Origin: Syntrophomonas sp. UBA4911
GTDB lineage: Bacteria; Bacillota; Syntrophomonadia; Syntrophomonadales; Syntrophomonadaceae
Reading direction: 5' to 3'
Length of the DNA stretch: 13,163 nucleotides
Assembly (NCBI GenBank): GCA_002398105.1
Contig: DHCD01000031.1
Span: 893 to 14,055 of the forward strand
Shown: positions 1 through 6,936 of the stretch, one piece after another
Numbering within the stretch: position 1 is the stretch's first letter
Layout of the letters: the number at the start of each line of letters is the position of its first letter
The notes under the pieces: generated by a model
What the model was told of the DNA's origin: nothing
What the model saw: the letters and a program-made list of their open reading frames with translations, nothing else
The model's database searches: none
Translations under genes and position numbers: made by a program

Positions 1-1256
1 AAGCCGCCAAAGCTGACATTATACCGGGTCAGAAAACCCAGCCCACCGGCCAGCGACTCGGGCAGGATCACCCCATTTAAACCGAGCATGGCCTTCAGCA
101 CCTTGATGGCGTCGCTCCAGTGGTGAGCCCGGAAAAAAACCCAGGCGACATTGATAAAGTTAAAGGTTATAAACCAGGCCAGAATTTTAGGCATATGCAA
201 GTTCAGTTTCTTCCAGGCGCGATGGACAACTAAGGCCAGGCCATGTAAAAATCCCCAGAAGACAAAAGTCCAGGCGGCTCCGTGCCACAATCCGCCAATC
301 AGAAAAGTCAGGAGCAGGTTGCGGTAGAGCTTGCCGTCGCCCACCCGGCTGCCGCCCAGGGGAATATAGATGTAATCCCTTAAGAAGCGGCTCAGGCTAA
401 TATGCCAGCGCCTCCAGAAGTCCTGAATGCTGACCGCTTTGTAGGGAGAATCGAAGTTTATCGGCAATTTTATATTGAACAGCAGCGCCACCCCCAGGGC
501 CATGTCGGTATAGCCGCTAAAGTCAAAGTAGAGCTGCAGGGTATAGGACAGAGAGGTTACCCAGCCTTCTAACAAGGTAAGGCTTACCGCGGTGTCGAAG
601 CCGAAATTAGCCCACACCGCCAGGGTATCGGCTATAACCAGTTTTTTAAACAGGCCCAGGCTGAACAGAAAAATTCCGGCCGCAATATTAGTATAATCAG
701 GGGCCTTAAGGAGAGGGTCGTCATATTGCCCGGCCACTTCGTTATGGCGAACTATGGGCCCCGATAGTAAATAGGGAAAAAAGCTGACAAAGAGCAGATA
801 GTCCAGCAGTTTTTTCTGCCGGGTCGCGCCCCGATAAATATCAACCAGGTAGGCGATTTGCACGAAAGTAAAAAAGCTTATCGCTACCGGCAAGGCAATT
901 TGCAGAAACGCTATATCCCGGCCCAGAGAATAGTTCAGGTTATTGATCAGGAAGTCGGCATATTTAAAATATCCCAACAAGCCAATGTTGAATACCAGGC
1001 CTCCGCTGAGAAGCAGCCGCCTTTTTCCCGGGGCCGGGTCTTCCCGGCTCAGGGCGCCGGCGACCAGGTAGTTGACCAGAATGGATCCCAATATCAGCGG
1101 CAGATAGTAAACGCTGAAAGTACCGTAGAAGAACAGGGAACTGGCCGCCAGCCATATCTTCCCGCCCTTGTCCCAACCCTGTCGGTTCAGCAGGAAGTAA
1201 ACCACTACGGTCACCGGAAGAAATATAAAGATAAATCCATAGGAGTTAAAAGGCAA
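1..1256 (-). CDS. MBOAT family membrane-bound O-acyltransferase (AlgI/DltB-like), 3' end cut by window
   Basis: Integral membrane enzyme expected to move an acyl (often acetyl) group onto an extracellular polysaccharide or similar acceptor. About 418 residues are visible and the C-terminus lies beyond base 1. The start is TTG at 1256: an in-frame TAG lies three codons upstream, an AAAGGA-type ribosome site precedes it, and the N-terminus (PFNSYGFIFIFLPV) matches how family members begin. Family signatures seen: KYADF near residue 100, an LYFDFSGYTDMALG stretch, FWRRWHISLSRFLRDYIYIPLGG around the conserved H285, and GGLWHGAAWTFVFWG with the presumed catalytic H325. Many hydrophobic segments are present. 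Related genes usually sit beside an SGNH/DHHW-type partner that would lie off the left edge; that is inference. The acceptor is unknown. It is transcribed divergently from the acyltransferase-3 gene at 1836. Confidence 0.9.
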   Translation of the reverse strand, partial: MPFNSYGFIFIFLPVTVVVYFLLNRQGWDKGGKIWLAASSLFFYGTFSVYYLPLILGSILVNYLVAGALSREDPAPGKRRLLLSGGLVFNIGLLGYFKYADFLINNLNYSLGRDIAFLQIALPVAISFFTFVQIAYLVDIYRGATRQKKLLDYLLFVSFFPYLLSGPIVRHNEVAGQYDDPLLKAPDYTNIAAGIFLFSLGLFKKLVIADTLAVWANFGFDTAVSLTLLEGWVTSLSYTLQLYFDFSGYTDMALGVALLFNIKLPINFDSPYKAVSIQDFWRRWHISLSRFLRDYIYIPLGGSRVGDGKLYRNLLLTFLIGGLWHGAAWTFVFWGFLHGLALVVHRAWKKLNLHMPKILAWFITFNFINVAWVFFRAHHWSDAIKVLKAMLGLNGVILPESLAGGLGFLTRYNVSFGG

Positions 1257-1290
1257 TTGTACCTATCCTTTCCCGAGACGGCTAAATATA

Positions 1291-1503
1291 AAGTAGACGC
1301 AGAACTACGCAGATTCATTATAAAAAGGACGCGGAACTCGCGGAGCTTTTGGGAAATACGCGGAATTTATTAAAGTCTTCTTCCGCGTTCTCCCTTCTAA
1401 ATTCCCTGGATTCCGCGTCAAAAAAATAGCGAAACCGTAGGACTATTGTCATTCTTGGTTGCAGCCTTGAGGGCCATGGCCTGTCAATACGAAAATGGAC
1501 GCC
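1291..1503. repeat. Tandem repeat copy 1 with imperfect palindrome
   Basis: First of two diverged direct copies in the gap between the two acyltransferase genes. It contains a nested inverted repeat: GACGCGGAA at 1328-1336 pairs with TTCCGCGTC at 1411-1419, GGGAA at 1351-1355 with TTCCC at 1402-1406, and ACGCGGAA at 1358-1365 with TTCCGCGT at 1381-1388. The similarity to copy 2 continues past the palindrome through a TCATTCTTGG-like stretch to ATGGACGCC at 1495-1503. No gene is credible here; the short frames carry no recognisable protein. It may be a degenerate intergenic repeat or a small non-autonomous element. Confidence 0.75.
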
Positions 1504-1541
1504 TTCTTCGAGGACAACTGATGCTCGTTATACTCGCAATT

Positions 1542-1741
1542 AAGGGTGCAGATCAACGCAGACTCATTTACAAAAGGACAGATCCGGACGCGGAATACAT
1601 AGAGTTTTTAAAAATATATCCGCGTTCTTCCCCTTAAGTTCCCTGAACTCCGCGTCAAAAAATATAACCGAACTTTGTACTGTTTTCATTACTTGGCTGC
1701 CCGCCTGCTTGCCCTATTTGGGTGTATGCCCTATGGACGCC
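1542..1741. repeat. Tandem repeat copy 2 with imperfect palindrome
   Basis: Second diverged copy, offset by about 237-251 bases from copy 1. Shared blocks are ACGCAGA then TCATT then AAAAGGA near the left end, GGACGCGGAAT at 1586-1596, CCGCGTTCT near 1620, TTCCCTGAACTCCGCGTC ending at 1656, TCATTACTTGG at 1686-1696, and ATGGACGCC from 1733. Outer arms GACGCGGA (1587-1594) and TCCGCGTC (1649-1656) remain perfect. The inner 5' arm present in copy 1 has been lost, so this copy is shorter in the palindrome. The end of the copy abuts the likely promoter of the gene at 1836. Confidence 0.72.
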
Positions 1742-1770
1742 CCTTCAATCGGTATGGTCTGTTACCATGC

Positions 1771-1800
1771 TTGCACGGCGTCTGCTTTCTATTGTATAGT
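1771..1800 (+). promoter_or_regulatory. Likely sigma-A type promoter of the acyltransferase-3 gene
   Basis: TTGCAC at 1771-1776 and TATAGT at 1795-1800 are separated by 18 bases and lie about 35 bases upstream of the ATG at 1836. A strong GGGAGGGAG ribosome site at 1821-1829 follows. Called by eye from consensus only. Confidence 0.5.
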
Positions 1801-1835
1801 AAATTGGGTTATTAAGTACAGGGAGGGAGCATATT

Positions 1836-2894
1836 ATGCGGGAGCGCTTAGTCGAATACGATCTGCTGCGGATTTTTGCCGCCCTGGCGGTAATAGCCAT
1901 TCATGTCACCGCCCGCTATGACCTTGGCTCCAGCGTGCTGGTGTTCTTAGGCAATCAGGCTACCCGCAATGCCGTTCCCATGTTTATTATTATGTCCGGT
2001 TTTGTACTTTACTTCGCCGACCGGCAAAGATGGCTTCCGGTTCAGCTTTTCTTCAGCCGGCGCTTTGGCCGGGTACTGAATCCCTACATAATTTGGACGG
2101 TAGTGTATGTGCTGGCGACAGCCTGTTTCTATCACCAGTTCTGGCCTGATTTACGATCATTTGCAGTCGCCCTGGCGAAACATCTGATGTTCGGCACCGG
2201 CTTTTTCCACCTTTATTTTCTGATAATAATATTTCAGCTTTACCTGCTTTATCCCCTCTTACGGATATGGTTAAAGCGCTATCCGCGCGTCCTTTTGCTC
2301 CTGTCTTTCGGGCTTACGGCCGTCGGGCAAACATTAGTTTATCTGAGTGAACTAAAGCTTATAACCTTGCCCTACATGGGTTTTCTGTATTGCACTCTTT
2401 TCCCGCTGTGGCTTTTTTATTTCGTACTGGGAATGTATATGGCGGCCCATACTGAAGAAATGGCTAATCTGGTCCGGGGCCGGGAAAGGCGGCTGGGGCT
2501 CTTGACTCTGCTCAGCCTCGGCCTGTTGCTGGCCGACAGCTATTATACCCGGGTCTATATTGCGGTAAAGCCCAGTATTATTCTGTACACTCTGCTGGGT
2601 CATTTTTGGCTCTATGCTCTGGCTTTACATTGGAAGCAGCGGCTGCGGCCCTGGGAGAATTCAATTCGCTGGCTGGCGGACCAGTCTTTTCTGATTTACC
2701 TGGCGCATCCGCTGGTTTTGTCGGTCCTGTTCTTCGGTCCTTCCCGCTGGTGGGCCTACCCCTGGCAGGGGGATGGGCCCATGCTGGCCCTTTATCTGCT
2801 GGTAGTGCTGATCAGCACCGGCTTCTGCTACCTGGTAAGCCTCACCCCGGCAGCCCATTTAATCGGAGGAGTACGCACAGTCAAGCGATGTTAA
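1836..2894 (+). CDS. Acyltransferase family 3 membrane protein
   Basis: 352-residue polytopic membrane protein of the acyltransferase-3 family (OatA/WecH/NodX relatives), which transfer acyl groups, usually acetyl from acetyl-CoA, to cell-surface sugars or peptidoglycan. The N-terminus has the family signature YDLLRIFAALAVIAIHVTA, with the presumed catalytic H23 in the first membrane segment. The RR-x2-R motif at residues 75-79 (SRRFGRVLNPYIIW) follows the second segment. The remainder is a run of about ten hydrophobic segments and ends WLADQSFLIYLAHPLVL plus a final segment, typical of the family. No extra SGNH domain is fused, so this is the membrane-only form at normal length. A GGGAGGGAG ribosome site fixes the ATG start. 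It is the only rightward gene in the window, convergent with nadC. Its acceptor cannot be told from sequence. Confidence 0.9.
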   Translation: MRERLVEYDLLRIFAALAVIAIHVTARYDLGSSVLVFLGNQATRNAVPMFIIMSGFVLYFADRQRWLPVQLFFSRRFGRVLNPYIIWTVVYVLATACFYHQFWPDLRSFAVALAKHLMFGTGFFHLYFLIIIFQLYLLYPLLRIWLKRYPRVLLLLSFGLTAVGQTLVYLSELKLITLPYMGFLYCTLFPLWLFYFVLGMYMAAHTEEMANLVRGRERRLGLLTLLSLGLLLADSYYTRVYIAVKPSIILYTLLGHFWLYALALHWKQRLRPWENSIRWLADQSFLIYLAHPLVLSVLFFGPSRWWAYPWQGDGPMLALYLLVVLISTGFCYLVSLTPAAHLIGGVRTVKRC

Positions 2895-2937
2895 GGGACA
2901 GAAAAAGGACTCGGTCAGGCTGTGCTTACCCATCCTT

Positions 2938-3777
2938 TTACCAGGTTTCGGTAAGGTCGAAGCTGATGTCGAGACTGACGGCGGAATGAGTAAGAGCTCC
3001 GGATGATATCAGGTCGACCCCGCTCTTGGCCACTTCGGCCAGGGTCTCTTCGTTGATGCCTCCGGAGGCTTCCAGTTGCGCCCGGCCGGCCGTGATTTCC
3101 ACCGCCCTTTTCATCTGTTCCACATCCATGTTGTCGAGCAGAATTATATCAGCCCGTGCTTCCAGAGCCTGCTGCAGCTGTTCCAGGTTATCCACTTCCA
3201 CCTCAATTTTTATGGTGTGAGGGACTTTTTTGCGGGCATCCGCTACGGCCCGGGCTATGCTCCCCACCGCCCTGATATGATTGTCTTTGATCAGCACCCC
3301 GTCATATAGCCCAAAGCGGTGGTTGCGGGCTCCGCCTACGGTTACCGCATATTTTTCCAGCACCCGCAGGCCGGGAGTAGTCTTGCGGGTATCTATCAGC
3401 TCAGCCGGCAGGTATTTTATCATTTCCGCCATATGCCGGGTCTTGCTGGCAATACCGGAGAGGTGCTGCAGAAAGTTTAAAGCTACCCTTTCGCCCGTGA
3501 GAAGAGTAGCCGCCTTCCCCGTGACCCGGGCAATTATATCACCTTTAACCAGGGTCTCGCCATCGGTTTTAAAGGGTTCAAATTTGACTTCGGGATCAAG
3601 GTAGAGGTAAACCGCCTGGCAGATGTTTATCCCGGCCAGGACTCCTGCGCTTTTGGCCGTGAATACTCCTGAGGCCTGCATTTCGTCGGGGATGAGGCTG
3701 GCAGTGGTCAAATCCCCATGGCCGATATCCTCAGCCAGGGCCCAGGCAATAAGTTCGTTTAATCTGATATATTCCAT
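2938..3777 (-). CDS. nadC: Nicotinate-nucleotide pyrophosphorylase (carboxylating), quinolinate phosphoribosyltransferase
   Basis: Converts quinolinate and phosphoribosyl pyrophosphate to nicotinate mononucleotide, CO2 and pyrophosphate, the last step of the de novo branch shared with NadA and NadB. From the chosen ATG at 3777 the protein is 279 residues, the family's usual length. Signatures: EDIGHGDLTT (17-26), ERVALNFLQHLSGIAS (97-111), DTRKTTPGLR (129-138), EKYAVTVGGARNHR (141-154), KDNH (164-167), EVEV near 192, LLDNM (213-217) and EASGGI (236-241). These carry the basic and acidic residues that bind quinolinate and PRPP. The open frame extends 22 codons further upstream to 3843, but an AGGAGG site five bases before 3777 and the family N-terminus favour the shorter form. 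Last gene of the nadA-nadB-nadC run. Confidence 0.96.
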   Translation of the reverse strand: MEYIRLNELIAWALAEDIGHGDLTTASLIPDEMQASGVFTAKSAGVLAGINICQAVYLYLDPEVKFEPFKTDGETLVKGDIIARVTGKAATLLTGERVALNFLQHLSGIASKTRHMAEMIKYLPAELIDTRKTTPGLRVLEKYAVTVGGARNHRFGLYDGVLIKDNHIRAVGSIARAVADARKKVPHTIKIEVEVDNLEQLQQALEARADIILLDNMDVEQMKRAVEITAGRAQLEASGGINEETLAEVAKSGVDLISSGALTHSAVSLDISFDLTETW

Positions 3778-3782
3778 AAAAG

Positions 3783-3788
3783 CCTCCT
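3783..3788 (-). promoter_or_regulatory. Ribosome binding site deciding the nadC start
   Basis: AGGAGG on the minus strand, five bases before the ATG at 3777. It makes the internal ATG the likely start rather than the longer open frame from 3843, which would add an unconserved 22-residue leader. Confidence 0.8.
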
Positions 3789-3861
3789 GATTAACCATGA
3801 TTCCACTAAAAATCGATAACCCGGCGGTCGTATCTGTCGCCAAGACTCTGCCGTTTCCTCC

Positions 3862-5466
3862 CTAGCAGTTGACGAAGCTGGTATGTTTCAGCCAGCGGAG
3901 GTTGTCGCGCTGGGGATAGTCGGAGCGGTAGTGGCCGCCGCGGCTCTCCTTGCGCCATAAAGCCGCCTGGATGATGATCCGGGCCACGGTCAGCATATTT
4001 ATCACTTCGTAATAGGCCAGCGGGTCATCACCCCGGGCCAGGTGGTTATACAGATATTCTACCTGCTGATTAGCCTTTTTTAATCTATCCTCGTTTCGTA
4101 TTATCCCCACTTTATCCCACATAATTTCCTGCAGGACCGGTTTGCATTCTCCCGGCGCCAGTTTCTCCTCCCCGGGTACGAATAGTCCGCCCGGATCGAA
4201 GTGGCGAAAAATCTCTTCCACTTTTATGGTGCGGCGATATAGCACCTCTTCCACCTTGTCCACTATACGCTGGCCGAAAACAATGCCCTCCAGCAGGGAA
4301 TTGCTGGCCAGGCGGTTGGCTCCGTGTACTCCGGTACAGGCAGCTTCGCCGCAGCAATACAGTCCGTAAATTCCGGTTTCACCATTGGTATTGGTTTCTA
4401 TCCCCCCCATGGTGTAATGAGCCGCCGGGGATACCGGCACATAATCCCGGCTGATATCAATTCCCCGCTGCAAACAAGTACGGTAAATATTAGGGAAACG
4501 GGTGGTTACCCGGGGTATGGAGGTCATATCCAGATAAACATATTCCCCCCCGGCCATGGTGATTTCGTTTAAAATAGCCCGGGCGACTACATCCCGGGGC
4601 GCCAGTTCCTCCAGGGAATGGTACTTATACATGAACCTTTCCCCCTGCTGGTTATAGAGCAGCCCGCCCTCGCCCCGAACCGCCTCGGAAATAAGGAAGC
4701 GCTGAGTATCGCGGCTGAAAAGCACAGTAGGGTGGAATTGGATGAATTCCATATCGGTCAGGCGGCAGCCGGCTCGGAAACAGGCAGCCATGCCGTCAGC
4801 AGTGGCTACATCGGGATTGGTAGTATTTTTATATAATTGTCCGGCTCCACCGGTGGCGATTATGGTAGCCCGGGCGGTATAAAGCAGAGGGGCATCGCGG
4901 TCGGCGTCGTATACCAGAGCACCGTAGCACTCCTGCTCTATGGCGCCGCCGGTGAGAATATCCACCAAAAACTGGTTTTCCTCAATTATTATATCCGGGT
5001 TTTCCTCGCACCGCTTGACCAGAGCTATACGTATGGCCTCGCCCGTAGCGTCTGCGGCGTGCAGGATACGGGCTTTACTATGTGCTCCTTCCCGGGCCAG
5101 TGAAATATTGCCGTCTTTCATGTCAAATTGGGCCCCGGCCTGGATAAGTTCCCTTACCCGGGACGGGCCTTCCCTGACCAGCACATCCACCGCTTCTATG
5201 TTACAAAGCCCGGCTCCGGCCTCCAGGGTATCTTCAAGATGCAAAAAAGGGGAATCCTCTTCATGAACAGCAGCGGCGATTCCCCCCTGGGCCAGACCGG
5301 TATTGGAGTCTTTAATAGTTTTTTTGGTCAGGACAGTCACCTGGCCATAGGCCACCGCTTTTAAGGCGGTAAAAAGTCCGGCTATACCGCCGCCGATTAT
5401 CAGAAAATCGGTATGAATTATCGGCATATCCCGGGTGAGAGCTCCTATGTACCTGGTAGTAATCAT
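3862..5466 (-). CDS. nadB: L-aspartate oxidase (FAD-dependent)
   Basis: Oxidises L-aspartate to iminoaspartate, which NadA condenses with dihydroxyacetone phosphate. In anaerobes fumarate is the expected electron acceptor (family knowledge). At 534 residues it has the expected length. Signatures in order: FAD-binding GGGIAG (25-30), DSNTGLAQGGIAAA (53-66), REGAHSKARILHAADATG (125-142), ATGGAG (204-209), FIQFHPT (241-247), EAVRGEGG (261-268), RDVVARA (291-297), PAAHYTMGG (347-355), GEAACTGVHGANRLASNS (373-390), and the C-terminal helical domain ending in RGGHYRSDYP. The ATG at 5466 has only a weak GGGA site. M14 (base 5427) is an alternative start giving a leader closer to many homologues. Separated from nadA by a 77-base gap holding a 14-bp inverted repeat. 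Confidence 0.96.
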   Translation of the reverse strand: MITTRYIGALTRDMPIIHTDFLIIGGGIAGLFTALKAVAYGQVTVLTKKTIKDSNTGLAQGGIAAAVHEEDSPFLHLEDTLEAGAGLCNIEAVDVLVREGPSRVRELIQAGAQFDMKDGNISLAREGAHSKARILHAADATGEAIRIALVKRCEENPDIIIEENQFLVDILTGGAIEQECYGALVYDADRDAPLLYTARATIIATGGAGQLYKNTTNPDVATADGMAACFRAGCRLTDMEFIQFHPTVLFSRDTQRFLISEAVRGEGGLLYNQQGERFMYKYHSLEELAPRDVVARAILNEITMAGGEYVYLDMTSIPRVTTRFPNIYRTCLQRGIDISRDYVPVSPAAHYTMGGIETNTNGETGIYGLYCCGEAACTGVHGANRLASNSLLEGIVFGQRIVDKVEEVLYRRTIKVEEIFRHFDPGGLFVPGEEKLAPGECKPVLQEIMWDKVGIIRNEDRLKKANQQVEYLYNHLARGDDPLAYYEVINMLTVARIIIQAALWRKESRGGHYRSDYPQRDNLRWLKHTSFVNC

Positions 5467-5494
5467 ATCATTATTCCCGTTTCCATATAATTGA

Positions 5495-5536
5495 TTCCAC
5501 TGCCAAAAGCCATAATGCAGCGTTTTGACAGTGGAA
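5495..5536 (-). promoter_or_regulatory. Strong inverted repeat in the nadA-nadB gap
   Basis: TTCCACTGCCAAAA at 5495-5508 is complementary to TTTTGACAGTGGAA at 5523-5536, giving a 14-bp stem with one G-U pair and a 14-base loop. On the transcribed strand no T-run follows, so it is not a normal intrinsic terminator. It could be an mRNA-processing or stability hairpin that sets nadA:nadB ratios, or a protein operator. The function is not known. Confidence 0.6.
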
Positions 5537-5543
5537 CCCTTTT

Positions 5544-6452
5544 CTAATTTACCTTAAGCATTCGCTCCAGAGTTATATAGGCTTTCTGCCGGATATCCTC
5601 CGGGACTTCAATCTGGTATTCCAGTCCTTTCAGAGCGGCAGCCAGCTTTTCCAGGGAGATCAGTTTCATATCCTCACAGCGGAATTCCTGCCGGGCCAAG
5701 TGGAATACCTTGCCCGGGCAGTTTTGCTGCAAAGTATATAAGAAACCCTCTTCGGTCCCTATGATAAATTCTTTTTCCGGGCTGTTCTTTACATAATTCA
5801 ATATACCGGCAGTTGATCTTACCGCATCGGCCAGCCGGGTAACATCCGGCTGACACTCGGGATGTACCACCACTTTAGCTCCGGGATGCAGCTTTATTTG
5901 CCTTTTTACCTCTTCCCCGCCCAACTGGTCGTGAACCGGACAACAGCCTTCCCAAAGTATCATTTTCCGTCCGGTCTGGCTCTGGATATAGGCTCCCAGA
6001 TTGCGGTCCGGGGCGAAAATAATGGTTTTGTCTGCCGGTATGGACTTTACCACATTTACCGCATTGGCCGAAGTACAGCATATATCGCTTTCCGCCTTAA
6101 CCGCGGCCGTAGAATTTACATAACAGACCACTACCGCCCCGGGATGCTTTGCTTTCAGATTGCTTAATTCAGGACCGGAAATCATGTCGGCCATAGCACA
6201 GCCGGCCTTTACTTCGGGCAGAAGCACCATTTTATCGGGGCTCAGTATTTTGGCGCTCTCCGCCATAAAGCTTACTCCGCAAAATACAATAACTTCAGCT
6301 TCGGTTGCTGCGGCCTGCCGCGCCAGCTGCAGGGAATCCCCTACAAAATCGGCCATATCCTGAATTTCCGGCGGCTGATAAAAATGAGCCAGTATCAGGG
6401 CATTAAGTTCCTTTTTCCTGCGGGTTATATATTCCCGCAATGCAACTGTCAT
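5544..6452 (-). CDS. nadA: Quinolinate synthase (4Fe-4S)
   Basis: Condenses iminoaspartate with dihydroxyacetone phosphate to form quinolinate, using a 4Fe-4S cluster that is oxygen sensitive. The 302-residue length fits the short NadA form. Three cluster cysteines are visible at the spacing known for this form: C85 (AGCAMADM), C170 or C171 (EGCCPVHD) and C259 (FRCEDMKL). Substrate-site motifs are LAHFYQ with H23 and Y25, YVNS (111-114), and HPEC with H197 and E199. The ATG at 6452 follows a GAGAGGATGG sequence about 10 bases upstream. Inside that leader a three-codon ATG GCG TAG mini-frame lies just before the start. Lies between panD and nadB in a minus-strand run. Confidence 0.97.
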   Translation of the reverse strand: MTVALREYITRRKKELNALILAHFYQPPEIQDMADFVGDSLQLARQAAATEAEVIVFCGVSFMAESAKILSPDKMVLLPEVKAGCAMADMISGPELSNLKAKHPGAVVVCYVNSTAAVKAESDICCTSANAVNVVKSIPADKTIIFAPDRNLGAYIQSQTGRKMILWEGCCPVHDQLGGEEVKRQIKLHPGAKVVVHPECQPDVTRLADAVRSTAGILNYVKNSPEKEFIIGTEEGFLYTLQQNCPGKVFHLARQEFRCEDMKLISLEKLAAALKGLEYQIEVPEDIRQKAYITLERMLKVN

Positions 6453-6500
6453 TGCTACGCCATCCTCTCAACAGCCATAATCGAATCAGTCAGGATTTAC

Positions 6501-6551
6501 GGCTAATAAGCCCCAGCTGCCTGGCTATGCTCAAACCCATCCTAACAGGAT
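6501..6551 (-). promoter_or_regulatory. Three small consecutive hairpins between panD and nadA
   Basis: The 106-base gap holds GGCT/AGCC around TAAT (6501-6512), CCAG/CTGG around CTGC (6513-6524) and ATCCT/AGGAT around AAC (6539-6551), all perfect short stems. This could be a structured nadABC leader. I could not match it to a riboswitch class I know, and short stems like these can arise by chance. Confidence 0.3.
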
Positions 6552-6558
6552 AACGCAT

Positions 6559-6930
6559 TTACTGGTAACATCCCTGACAGATTTTTTTAATGCTGTTGTT
6601 CTCCCCCATAAACACCAGCGTAGGCCTGTGGTCGGTACACTCTGCATCTTCCAGGATGGTATAGGTAAGAATGATAACCACATCGCCTTTCTGTACCAGA
6701 CGAGCTGCTGCTCCGTTCAGACAAATCACTCCGGAACCGCGTTCTCCCTCTATGACATAGGTCTCGAAGCGTTCACCATTGTTATTGTTCACTATAGTTA
6801 CTTTCTCATTCGCCACTATATCAGCCGCATCCATCAGATCCCGGTCTATGGTAATGCTGCCCATATAGTTTAAAGACGCATCGGTAACCACGGCACGGTG
6901 AATCTTGGATTTTAGCATATAACGAAGCAC
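6559..6930 (-). CDS. panD: Aspartate 1-decarboxylase (pyruvoyl-dependent) proenzyme
   Basis: Decarboxylates L-aspartate to beta-alanine for pantothenate synthesis. The 123-residue proenzyme has the self-cleavage site G24-S25 inside GSITID; S25 becomes the pyruvoyl group. Y58 region (FETYVIEG) and GERGSGVICLNGAAARL are the usual active-site and packing stretches. Start is GTG at 6930, supported by a GGAGGTG site and by the family N-terminus MLRxMLKSKIHRA. The ATG four codons later is too short a form. Six bases follow panC, so the two are co-transcribed and possibly translationally coupled. The C-terminal tail ends CQGCY, an unremarkable extension. Confidence 0.96.
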   Translation of the reverse strand: MLRYMLKSKIHRAVVTDASLNYMGSITIDRDLMDAADIVANEKVTIVNNNNGERFETYVIEGERGSGVICLNGAAARLVQKGDVVIILTYTILEDAECTDHRPTLVFMGENNSIKKICQGCYQ

Positions 6931-6936
6931 TTGATT

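Noticed and set aside
858..1373. 171-residue plus-strand open frame
   Set aside because: It lies mostly antisense to the well-supported MBOAT gene and runs into the palindromic repeat; composition is low quality and no family is recognisable.
1446..1637. 63-residue plus-strand open frame in the gap
   Set aside because: It spans the two repeat copies, has no ribosome site and its residues mirror the repeat sequence.
1291..1741. CRISPR array or insertion sequence at the tandem repeats
   Set aside because: There are only two diverged copies of over 200 bases without regular spacers, no cas genes, and no transposase frame or target duplication.
1709..1921. 70-residue plus-strand frame overlapping the start of the acyltransferase-3 gene
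   Set aside because: It covers the likely promoter and overlaps a confident start in another frame; no domain is seen.
2903..2939. AAAAGGA/TCCTTTT dyad between the convergent acyltransferase and nadC genes, as a bidirectional terminator
   Set aside because: The stem is only seven AT-rich pairs with a 23-base loop, and it overlaps the nadC stop codon. No convincing terminator is visible for either gene.
2606..2989. 127-residue plus-strand frame
   Set aside because: A shifted-frame shadow of the acyltransferase-3 gene running into the nadC 3' end.
3778..3843. Longer nadC start adding 22 residues
   Set aside because: The added leader is unlike the family N-terminus, while an ideal AGGAGG site sits five bases before the internal ATG.
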